Below are positions 14,676-20,862 of a stretch of DNA of 21,064 bases, piece by piece. The position numbers were made by a program, and so were the translations under genes. The stretch is from Peptococcaceae bacterium (GTDB taxonomy: Bacteria; Bacillota; DSM-12270; Thermacetogeniales; Thermacetogeniaceae), in assembly GCA_003132605.1 (NCBI GenBank), contig PKYJ01000051.1, forward strand, positions 1 to 21,064, given 5' to 3'. The notes beneath the pieces are model-generated. The model had not been told where the DNA came from. It saw nothing but the letters and a program-made list of their open reading frames with translations, and made no database searches. Numbering within the stretch: position 1 is the stretch's first letter; each line of letters opens with the position of its first letter.

Positions 14676-15584
14676 ATGCCCGGGCAACCAGTGATCTACG
14701 TCGATGTGCTTTTCGTGATCAATTTTATCATGGACTACGGGGTGCTGTGGGCTGCGGCCAGGATCTCGCGGACGCGTTTCGTCGCCTGGCGGTTGGCGTG
14801 TGCAGCCTGTCTCGGGGCGATTTATGGCATCCTGGTGTTGCTGCCGGACCTCTATTTCCTTTCCGCCATCTGGATGAAGTTCCTGGTCTCCCTGGCCATG
14901 CTCGGAGTTGCCGTGGCGCCTCTGGAGTGGAAGCAGTTCGGGCGGGTGTTGCTGTACTTCTACCTGATCGCCTTTCTGATGGGCGGAGCCGTGTTGGGAT
15001 TTGTCTACTTCATGAATAACTTCACCATCCAGCCGGTTTCCAGCAGCGTGCCGCTCCCGTACCTATGGCTGGTCGTCGCTCTGGGCGCCGCGGTCCTGCT
15101 CGGCAAGTGGGGGGTGGCATTTCTGAGGAAGACATTTTTACAGGACATGCTGAAGGTTCCGGTGCTGATCAAGCTGCAGGGCAACGAGATCAGGGTGGAT
15201 GGACTGGTGGATACCGGCAACCAGTTAGTGGACCCGCTCACCGGGGCGCCGGTGGTGATTGTGGAATACGACGTACTGGCGCCCTACCTGCCGCCGAATA
15301 CCAGTCACTGTTTTCCGGCGGGAGGGGATGTCGATCTGGAAAAGGTGACCCAGTGCTTTGCGGAGGCGGGCTACACCATCCCGATCAGGGTGATCCCCTT
15401 CACCACCATAGGGAAACGGCACGGCATGCTGGTGGGATTCAAGCCGGACGAGATCACCATCTTGATGGGAGACCAGAAGGTGCGCAACTCCAACGTGGTG
15501 GTGGGGATCTATGGCAGGCGCCTGTCTCCCAGGGGAACCTACCACGCCCTGCTGCATCCGGACCTGCTCCAGTCATCGGCGTGA
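14676..15584 (+). CDS. spoIIGA: SpoIIGA, pro-sigma-E processing peptidase
   Basis: SpoIIGA is a membrane-bound aspartic-type protease made in the early sporangium. In the mother cell it cleaves pro-sigma-E once the forespore signal arrives. The N-terminal half (VIYVDVLFVINFIMDYG onward) has about five membrane helices. The C-terminal half holds the protease motif VDGLVDTGNQLVDPLTG, with the presumed catalytic Asp at ~179 in DTGN, and KPDEITI near the end. At 302 residues it is close to the 309 of Bacillus. I chose ATG 14676, with GAGGTGA (14664-14670) five bases upstream; the frame is open further upstream but is not SpoIIGA-like. It is followed by its substrate gene sigE, as in the spoIIG operon. 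Confidence 0.95.
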   Translation: MPGQPVIYVDVLFVINFIMDYGVLWAAARISRTRFVAWRLACAACLGAIYGILVLLPDLYFLSAIWMKFLVSLAMLGVAVAPLEWKQFGRVLLYFYLIAFLMGGAVLGFVYFMNNFTIQPVSSSVPLPYLWLVVALGAAVLLGKWGVAFLRKTFLQDMLKVPVLIKLQGNEIRVDGLVDTGNQLVDPLTGAPVVIVEYDVLAPYLPPNTSHCFPAGGDVDLEKVTQCFAEAGYTIPIRVIPFTTIGKRHGMLVGFKPDEITILMGDQKVRNSNVVVGIYGRRLSPRGTYHALLHPDLLQSSA

Positions 15585-15634
15585 AATCGAGGTTTGAGCG
15601 GGTGCCCCAAATAAAGAATTAGCGAGCAGGCTAA

Positions 15635-15662
15635 TCGAACTTCGAACTTCCAACATCAAAAA
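15635..15662 (+). repeat. 7-base tandem repeat before sigE
   Basis: Units TCGAACT, TCGAACT, TCCAACA, TCAAAAA, the first two identical. It lies in the 91-bp spoIIGA-sigE gap, just upstream of the sigE ribosome site. A 6-bp inverted repeat ATTAGC/GCTAAT precedes it. Confidence 0.6.
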
Positions 15663-15675
15663 TGGGGGGATGGGT

Positions 15676-16404
15676 ATGGGAATACCAAAGGCAAACTGGC
15701 TCCAACACTTTCGCGATTGCGTAGACCGGCTGTTGCAAAGGATCAAGACCTCTTCAGAGATCTACTACATCGGTAATCATGAAGCGCTGCCTCCCCCGCT
15801 GACCAGCAACGAGGAGATCAGCCTGCTGGAACGCCTAGAGACAGGCGACTCCAATGTCCGCAACGTGCTGATCGAGCGCAATTTAAGGCTGGTGGTGTAC
15901 ATTGCCCGCAAGTTTGAAAATACCGGGGTGGGCATCGAGGACCTGGTCTCCATCGGCACTATCGGCCTGATCAAGGCTGTCAACACTTTCAAGCCGGCAC
16001 GCCGGATCAAACTGGCAACCTATGCTTCCCGGTGCATCGAGAATGAGATCCTGATGCACCTGCGCCGCAGCAACAAGGTGAAGGCCGAGGTCTCTTTCGA
16101 CGAACCGTTGAACGTCGATTGGGACGGGAACGAACTGCTGCTCTCGGACGTGCTGGGCACCGAAAACGATATCATCTACCGGGAACTGGAGGAGGAGGCT
16201 GACCGGAACCTGCTGCACAACGCCATCCACAAGCTCTCGGCCCGTGAGCGCAACATCATGGAACTGCGCTTCGGGCTGCGGGGCGACAACGAGAAAACCC
16301 AGAAAGAGGTGGCAGATTTCCTGGGGATCTCCCAGTCCTACATATCCCGCCTGGAAAAGCGGATCATCAAGCGCCTGAGAAAGGAAATCTGCCGCTTCGA
16401 TTAG
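15676..16404 (+). CDS. sigE: RNA polymerase sporulation sigma factor sigma-E (pro-form)
   Basis: Sigma-E directs the first mother-cell transcription programme of sporulation. The protein closely follows Bacillus sigma-E: region 2 with IERNLRLVVYIARKFENTG and SIGTIGLIKAVNTF, the SFDEPLNVDWDGNELLLSDV segment, and region 4 with ELRFGLRG, TQKEVADFLGISQSYISRLE and KRIIKRLRKE. The first ~30 residues form an amphipathic pro-sequence. IYYIG (Tyr 30-Tyr 31) aligns with the Bacillus cleavage point between two tyrosines, consistent with cutting by the adjacent SpoIIGA. I chose ATG 15676 (242 residues) because GGGGGG ends six bases upstream; ATG 15670 is in frame but touches that site. Confidence 0.97.
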   Translation: MGIPKANWLQHFRDCVDRLLQRIKTSSEIYYIGNHEALPPPLTSNEEISLLERLETGDSNVRNVLIERNLRLVVYIARKFENTGVGIEDLVSIGTIGLIKAVNTFKPARRIKLATYASRCIENEILMHLRRSNKVKAEVSFDEPLNVDWDGNELLLSDVLGTENDIIYRELEEEADRNLLHNAIHKLSARERNIMELRFGLRGDNEKTQKEVADFLGISQSYISRLEKRIIKRLRKEICRFD

Positions 16405-16461
16405 AAATAGCATTAATATGCCGGTAGTCATCGCGGTAAAAATATACGATGCACGGCCTAT

Positions 16462-16483
16462 AGGGGCTAAGACCCCTTTTTTT
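16462..16483 (+). terminator. Intrinsic terminator after sigE
   Basis: AGGGG (16462-16466), loop CTAAGA, CCCCT (16473-16477), then a run of T residues to 16483. The stem is short but GC-rich. It would separate spoIIGA-sigE transcription from sigG, perhaps incompletely. Confidence 0.75.
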
Positions 16484-16503
16484 ATTTGGTCTGGTGCTTT
16501 ACC

Positions 16504-16566
16504 GAGGGCTAGCCGCTCTAATGCCCCCGCTTCTTTGAAGCGGTGGGATAAGAGCGGCTAGCCCTC
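16504..16566 (+). repeat. Long hairpin element 2 (GCTAGC family)
   Basis: A perfect 16-bp inverted repeat: GAGGGCTAGCCGCTCT (16504-16519) and AGAGCGGCTAGCCCTC (16551-16566). Inside is a second hairpin, CCGCTTC-TTT-GAAGCGG (16527-16543), extended by CCC/GGG around a bulged T. The inner part resembles IS200/IS605-type end hairpins (impression, not a search). It pairs with the element at 11574-11638. Confidence 0.8.
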
Positions 16567-16584
16567 TCGTTGAATCGGCTTGCG

Positions 16585-16615
16585 GTATAAATTGAGAACC
16601 CCAAGGTAATAATGA
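16585..16615 (+). promoter_or_regulatory. Sigma-F-type forespore promoter for sigG
   Basis: GTATA (16585-16589) fits the sigma-F -35 GYWTA. GGTAATAATGA (16605-16615) fits every fixed position of the -10 GGNNANANTNW. The spacer is 15 bp, close to the usual ~16. In Bacillus sigG is transcribed by sigma-F, so site and gene agree. The assignment is from consensus matching by eye. Confidence 0.7.
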
Positions 16616-16630
16616 AATACGACCAGAGAG

Positions 16631-16703
16631 CCGGGTGCGCGCCCATGTACTCCGCATTCTTTCAGGCCAGGCCAAAGGCCTGGATGCGGAGGAGGGCGCC
16701 CGG
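16631..16703 (+). promoter_or_regulatory. Long leader hairpin upstream of sigG
   Basis: CTCCGCAT (16650-16657) pairs with ATGCGGAG (16684-16691), and inside it CAGGCC (16663-16668) with GGCCTG (16677-16682). GCGCCC (16639-16644) pairs with GGGCGC (16694-16699) outside, and CCGG/CCGG may extend this to 16703. It ends just before the sigG ribosome site GGGAGGA (16711-16717). No T-run follows, so a translational role is more likely than termination. Confidence 0.7.
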
Positions 16704-16727
16704 CGGGCGCGGGAGGATTTAGACGGT

Positions 16728-17498
16728 ATGGTTAACAAAGTTGAGATCTGCGGTGTTAATACGGCTAAACTCCCAGTTTTAACAAGCGCCCAGATGAGGG
16801 AGCTGTTCCAATACATTCAGGGCGGAGACAGGGCGGCCCGGGAGAAGCTGATCAACGGCAACCTTCGCCTGGTTCTCAGCGTCATCCAGCGCTTTACTAA
16901 CCGGGGCGAATACGTCGACGACCTGTTCCAGGTGGGTTGTATCGGCCTGATCAAGGCGATCGACAACTTTGACCTGAGCCAGAACGTCAAGTTCTCAACC
17001 TACGCGGTGCCAATGATCATCGGGGAGATCAGGCGCTACCTGCGGGACAACAACCCGATCCGGGTTAGCCGCTCGCTGCGGGACATTGCCTACAAGGCGA
17101 TCCAGGTGCGGGAAACCCTGGTAAACCGCCACTCGCGTGAGCCCTCCCTGAACGAGATTGCCGAGGAATTGCACATCCAGAGGGAAGAGGTCATCTTTGC
17201 CATGGATGCCATCCAGGAGCCGGTCTCGCTGTTTGAACCGATCTACCACGACGGAGGCGATCCCATCTTCGTCATGGATCAGATCGGCGATGAGAAGAAC
17301 CATGACACCAACTGGCTGGAGCGGATCGCCGTTCGGGACGCTCTCCGCAAACTGAATGACCGGGAGAAGATGATTCTCACGCTGCGCTTTTTTGAAGGCA
17401 GGACCCAGATGGAGGTTGCCGACGAGATCGGCATCTCACAGGCCCAGGTCTCCCGCTTGGAAAAGGCCGCCCTCAATCACATGCGAAAATATGTCTAA
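16728..17498 (+). CDS. sigG: RNA polymerase sporulation sigma factor sigma-G
   Basis: Sigma-G runs the late forespore programme, including spore protection and germination genes. The 256-residue protein matches Bacillus sigma-G throughout: the N-terminal NKVEICGVNTAKLPVL, region 2 with NGNLRLVLSVIQRF, DDLFQVGCIGLIKAIDNF and FSTYAVPMIIGEIRRYLRD, region 3 with SLRDIAYKAIQVRE, PVSLFEPIYHDGGDP, and region 4 with LNDREKMILTLRFFEG and EIGISQAQVSRLEKAA. The N-terminal EICGVNT segment is typical of sigma-G rather than sigma-F or sigma-B. I chose ATG 16728 because the family begins MxxNKVEICG; GGGAGGA is ten bases upstream. Confidence 0.97.
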   Translation: MVNKVEICGVNTAKLPVLTSAQMRELFQYIQGGDRAAREKLINGNLRLVLSVIQRFTNRGEYVDDLFQVGCIGLIKAIDNFDLSQNVKFSTYAVPMIIGEIRRYLRDNNPIRVSRSLRDIAYKAIQVRETLVNRHSREPSLNEIAEELHIQREEVIFAMDAIQEPVSLFEPIYHDGGDPIFVMDQIGDEKNHDTNWLERIAVRDALRKLNDREKMILTLRFFEGRTQMEVADEIGISQAQVSRLEKAALNHMRKYV

Positions 17499-17512
17499 GG
17501 GGAGTCGTGAAC

Positions 17513-17551
17513 ATGAGACGCAAAGCCGTGCTTGTGATACTCCTCATCTGA
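17513..17551 (+). CDS. Possible 12-residue peptide after sigG
   Basis: ATG 17513 is preceded by a good ribosome site AAGGGGAG (17497-17504, eight bases) and encodes MRRKAVLVILLI before TGA 17549-17551. The basic start followed by a hydrophobic run looks like the beginning of a signal peptide. It may be the remnant of a truncated secreted protein, a tiny membrane peptide, or chance; neither alternative frame continues it convincingly. Confidence 0.25.
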   Translation: MRRKAVLVILLI

Positions 17552-17686
17552 TCATTAAGGGAGGTTGCCTCAGCATATAATAACAGAGACCCATTTCCTG
17601 AAGTACTTATCTTACTGCAAATTTCATAATAAGATCAGGCACCGGCGGTTTGAGGAAAACATATATTGACAGGGGGGGTGGAGAAT

Positions 17687-17962
17687 TTGGTTAAGATCTC
17701 GGAACTCCGTCTGCGCGACGTGATCAACACCTACGATGGAAAGCGCCTGGGCGCCATCAAGGACATCGATTTAGATCTGGAGCAGGGCAGGATCAAGTCC
17801 CTGATCCTGCCGGGCAACAACGGACGCTTCTTCAGCCTGTTCGCACGGAGTGATGAGGTGGTGGTCCCCTGGGAAAACATTATGAAGATTGGGGTGGACG
17901 TCATTCTGGTTAGTGTGGGTCCGGTCATCCAGCCAAATAAGTTGGAAAAGACGGAAAAGTAA
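17687..17962 (+). CDS. ylmC: YlmC/YmxH-family sporulation-associated protein (PRC barrel)
   Basis: A small cytoplasmic protein of ~91 residues of the YlmC/YmxH family, which is conserved in endospore formers and often sits beside sigG. Its biochemical role is not established. The sequence fits a PRC-barrel: VKISELRLRDVINTYDGKRL, GAIKDIDLDLEQGRIKSLIL, then FFSLFARSDEVVVPWENI and KIGVDVILV. I chose TTG 17687 because homologues begin M(V/I)xISEL; the purine-rich AGGGGGGGTGGAG lies just upstream. GTG 17678 and TTG 17666 are in-frame alternatives. The last ten residues are charged and poorly conserved. A terminator follows. Confidence 0.88.
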   Translation: MVKISELRLRDVINTYDGKRLGAIKDIDLDLEQGRIKSLILPGNNGRFFSLFARSDEVVVPWENIMKIGVDVILVSVGPVIQPNKLEKTEK

Positions 17963-17990
17963 AAAAGAGAGTACATATTTCTGGACTTCT

Positions 17991-18016
17991 GTCCCAAAAA
18001 ATAGGGACTTTTTTTA
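17991..18016 (+). terminator. Intrinsic terminator after ylmC
   Basis: GTCCC (17991-17995), an A-rich loop, GGGAC (18004-18008), then a run of seven T residues. The five-pair stem is weak, but the T-run and position 29 bp after the stop support it. Confidence 0.65.
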
Positions 18017-18036
18017 TGGCCCCGAGTCCGGATTTA

Positions 18037-18086
18037 TGTTACTATATGTAGTGTAAAGAAGTTGATAGATACTCAATATCTTGAGA
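18037..18086 (+). promoter_or_regulatory. Tandem NrdR boxes and extended -10 upstream of nrdR
   Basis: Box 1, TTACTATATGTAGTGT (18039-18054), matches the NrdR-box pattern ACACTATATATAGTGT at 13 of 16 positions. Box 2, ACTCAATATCTTGAGA (18071-18086), matches at 10 of 16 and is palindromic. Their starts are 32 bp apart, about three helical turns, as in known NrdR operators. TGTTACTAT (18037-18045), an extended -10, overlaps box 1, so bound repressor would block it. This suggests autoregulation. Confidence 0.7.
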
Positions 18087-18134
18087 TTGCCAGCCTGTTT
18101 CAGTGGCAAAATGTTGTTGCCGGGAGGCGGGGGA

Positions 18135-18596
18135 ATGCGCTGTCCGTACTGCAAAAGCGGTGACACCCGGGTGTTGGATTCCCGCTCCACCGAGGAGCGT
18201 GACGCCATCAGGCGGCGCCGGGAGTGTGCTGACTGCAACCGTCGCTTTACCACTTACGAGCGGATCGAAGAGGTGCCGCTCTGGGTGGTCAAGAAAGACG
18301 GGCGCAGGGAGTCGTTTGACCGGGAGAAGCTGCTGCGGGGGATAATGAAAGCCTGCGAAAAGCGGCGGGCCACCCTGGAGACCATCTCGGCCCTGGTGGA
18401 TGACATCGTGCGCACCCTGAAAGATGCGCCCAATTCAGAGGTGCCCAGCATGGAGATCGGCCGGCTGATGATGGAGCACCTGCGCACCGTGGACAAGGTG
18501 GCTTACATCCGTTTTGCCTCGGTATACCGGGAGTTCAAGGATGTGGGGGAGATCCTCACCTGCCTGGAAGAGCTGGGCGTGGAAGATGCGCCGTAG
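18135..18596 (+). CDS. nrdR: NrdR, transcriptional repressor of ribonucleotide reductase genes
   Basis: NrdR senses ATP and dATP and represses nrd operons by binding paired NrdR boxes. The N-terminal zinc ribbon has Cys3, Cys6, Cys31 and Cys34 (CPYC and CADC) and the basic IRRRRECADCNRRFTTYE segment. An ATP-cone domain follows (about residues 49-139: VVKKDGRRESFDREKLLRG through VAYIRFASVYREF). The length of 153 residues is standard. I chose ATG 18135 because the family begins MRCPYC; GGGAGG (18122-18127) lies seven bases upstream. Its own upstream region carries box-like sites. The class III reductase genes lie directly downstream and are the obvious targets. Confidence 0.97.
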   Translation: MRCPYCKSGDTRVLDSRSTEERDAIRRRRECADCNRRFTTYERIEEVPLWVVKKDGRRESFDREKLLRGIMKACEKRRATLETISALVDDIVRTLKDAPNSEVPSMEIGRLMMEHLRTVDKVAYIRFASVYREFKDVGEILTCLEELGVEDAP

Positions 18597-18819
18597 CATT
18601 GTCCAGGTTATCGACTGATGCATGGTTGCCGGAAATTTTCACTGCTTAAAGCCCGGCTGAGATTGGCCGTTGAGGTTGAGCAAATTCGTTTCCCATGCCG
18701 GATTTCAGGCATATGACTCCAGAGCGTGGGTTTGCCGCAAATACGTGTTCGTGTTATGATATTTCCAGAATAGATAAGAAGAGATTTATTGGAGAGAAGA
18801 TATAGGGGAGGCAGGAGCT
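18597..18819 (+). promoter_or_regulatory. nrdR-nrdD gap with sigma-A-type promoter
   Basis: TTGCCG (18732-18737), a 17-bp spacer and TATGAT (18755-18760) preceded by TG one base upstream make a credible housekeeping promoter with extended -10. I see no clear NrdR box around it. A weak hairpin ATGCC/GGCAT lies near 18694-18711. The ribosome site GGGGAGG (18805-18811) serves nrdD. Confidence 0.55.
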
Positions 18820-20832
18820 TTGTTTGACAAGATCAAGAAAAGAGACGGGCGGGAAGTATATTTTGACGATTCCAAGATCACCGGCGCCATCTTCAAGGCG
18901 GCTAGGGCGGTAGGGGGAGAGGACCGGGAGACCGCCATGGAGCTGACCCTGGAAGTGCTGCGCATGCTGAAGCAGCAGTACAACGGCAAGATCTTCGGGG
19001 TGGAGGACGTCCAGGACATGGTGGAGAAGATCCTGATCGAGAAGGGGCATGCCAAGACGGCCAAGGCCTACATCCTCTACCGCGACCGGCGCACCCGGCT
19101 GCGCGACGCCAAGGGCGAGCTGATGGACGTGGTGGAGGAGATTATCAAGGAGACCGATCGGGATAACGCGAACGTTGGGAACAGCGCCTCGGCGAAGATG
19201 CTGCAGATTGCCAGCGCTGCCAGCCGAAGGTACTACCTTACACGTCTAATCAATGAGGACTATTCTCTCGCCCACAGCCGGGGGGACATACACATTCACG
19301 ATTTAGACTTCTATGCAACGTCGGTGAATTGCCTCGAAATCCCCCTCGAAAAGCTATTAAAGGATGGATTTAACACCGGCCATGGCTACATCAGGCCTCC
19401 CAAGCGCCCGGGGACGGCCACGGCATTGGCGGCAATCATCCTGCAGAGCTCGCAGAACGACATGTTCGGCGGGCAGGCCTTCCCCTTCTTTGACAAGCAG
19501 ATGGCGCCATTTATCGATGATGCTGACGAAGAAATAGCGTTCCAGGCCATGGAGGCCCTGGTCTTTAACCTGAATTCGATGCATAGCAGGGCGGGGAGCC
19601 AAGTACCATTTTCTTCTATCAACCTGGGGACAGATACCAGCGAGGCAGGGCGGCTGGTGACCCGGAACTTTTTGCTGGCCTACGAAGCCGGGCTCGGCCG
19701 TGGAGAGAACCCGATCTTCCCCAACGTCATCTTCCGGGTCCAAAAGGGTGTCAGCTTCGAGCCCCAGGACCCCAACTACGACCTGTTCCAGCTTGCCGTA
19801 AGGGTGGCCAGCAGGCGCCTGAACCCCACCTTCAGCTTCATGGATTCCTCTTTCAACAAGCCTTACGATGACCAGGTGGCTTACATGGGCTGCCGCACTC
19901 GTACCATGGACAACCGCCGCGGTCCATCGGTGACTACCGGGCGGGGCAACCTCTCCTTCACCACCATCAACCTGCCCCGGCTGGGGATCAAGGCCGAACG
20001 CAACATGAAGACCTTCTACCGGCTGCTGGACGAGGTGACTGAACTGGCTATCAACCAACTTTACCACCGTTTCCAAGTGCAGTGCCGGCTGAAGGTAAAA
20101 GACCTGCCATTCGTCATGGGACAAGGCCTGTATATGGGATCGGAGGGCCTGAAGCCGGATGACTCCATCGAGCCTGCCATCCTCAACGGCACTCTGACCG
20201 TAGGTTTCATCGGCCTGGCGGAGATGCTGGTCGCCCTGACCGGGTATCACCACGGGCAGAGCCGGGAGTCCCAGCAGTTGGGGCTGGAGATCGTACAATA
20301 CTTGAGAAAGAAGACCGACGAGGCCTGCGAGCGGTTCAACCTCAACTACACCCTGTTGGCCACGCCGGCCGAGGGTCTCTGTGCCCGCTTCGTCAAGCTC
20401 GACCACAAGGAGTATGGGATTATCCCAGGAATCACCAACCAGGAGTACTACACCAACTCTTACCATATACCGGTGCATTTCCCGATCAGCAGCTTTGACA
20501 AGATCAGCCTGGAGGGGCCTTACCACAAGTTCTGTAACGCGGGGCACATCAGCTACGTGGAGTTTGCCTCGCCGCCGCAGCATAACCCGGAGGCGGTGGA
20601 GGCGATCGTCCGGCACATGGCCGAGAGCGACATGGGCTACGCCGGCATCAACTACCCGGTGGACTTCTGCTGCAACTGCAGTCTGCAGGATGTCATCAAC
20701 GACCCGAACTGCCCGCGCTGCGGCTCTGCCGACATCCGGCGCATCCGCCGGATCACCGGCTACCTGAGCACCATCGACCGCTTCAACGACGGCAAGGTGG
20801 AAGAGTTGAAGCATAGGCTGCCGCATAGTTGA
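18820..20832 (+). CDS. nrdD: NrdD, class III anaerobic ribonucleoside-triphosphate reductase
   Basis: NrdD is an oxygen-sensitive glycyl radical enzyme that makes deoxyribonucleotides from NTPs without oxygen. An N-terminal ATP cone (VYFDDSKITGAIFKAARAVG) gives allosteric control. The ten-stranded barrel carries the likely active-site cysteines Cys171 (SVNCLEIPL) and Cys358 (YMGCRTRTM). Near the C-terminus, a zinc site is formed by Cys617, Cys620, Cys631 and Cys634. The radical glycine is Gly647 in RITGYLS. At 670 residues it is complete. The start is TTG 18820 with GGGGAGG eight bases upstream. Activation requires NrdG, encoded 30 bp downstream. It implies an anaerobic or facultatively anaerobic host. 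Confidence 0.97.
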   Translation: MFDKIKKRDGREVYFDDSKITGAIFKAARAVGGEDRETAMELTLEVLRMLKQQYNGKIFGVEDVQDMVEKILIEKGHAKTAKAYILYRDRRTRLRDAKGELMDVVEEIIKETDRDNANVGNSASAKMLQIASAASRRYYLTRLINEDYSLAHSRGDIHIHDLDFYATSVNCLEIPLEKLLKDGFNTGHGYIRPPKRPGTATALAAIILQSSQNDMFGGQAFPFFDKQMAPFIDDADEEIAFQAMEALVFNLNSMHSRAGSQVPFSSINLGTDTSEAGRLVTRNFLLAYEAGLGRGENPIFPNVIFRVQKGVSFEPQDPNYDLFQLAVRVASRRLNPTFSFMDSSFNKPYDDQVAYMGCRTRTMDNRRGPSVTTGRGNLSFTTINLPRLGIKAERNMKTFYRLLDEVTELAINQLYHRFQVQCRLKVKDLPFVMGQGLYMGSEGLKPDDSIEPAILNGTLTVGFIGLAEMLVALTGYHHGQSRESQQLGLEIVQYLRKKTDEACERFNLNYTLLATPAEGLCARFVKLDHKEYGIIPGITNQEYYTNSYHIPVHFPISSFDKISLEGPYHKFCNAGHISYVEFASPPQHNPEAVEAIVRHMAESDMGYAGINYPVDFCCNCSLQDVINDPNCPRCGSADIRRIRRITGYLSTIDRFNDGKVEELKHRLPHS

Positions 20833-20862
20833 GACACGCACTTGATAGCACGGAGGATGCCG

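Larger units (their letters stand above)
16405..16727 (+). other. sigE-sigG gap, densely packed with regulatory structure
   Basis: The 323-bp gap contains, in order, the sigE terminator, hairpin element 2, a sigma-F-type promoter and the sigG leader hairpin, all listed separately. The sigG frame is open from 16635, but the encoded stretch does not resemble sigma-G and is dominated by the hairpin. Confidence 0.7.

Noticed and set aside
16635..16727. N-terminal extension of sigG by 31 codons
   Set aside because: The sequence is dominated by the leader hairpin, and sigma-G proteins begin at MxxNKVEICG.
18081..18134. N-terminal extension of nrdR by 18 codons
   Set aside because: NrdR proteins begin at MRCPYC, and a strong ribosome site precedes ATG 18135; the extension also overlaps an NrdR box.
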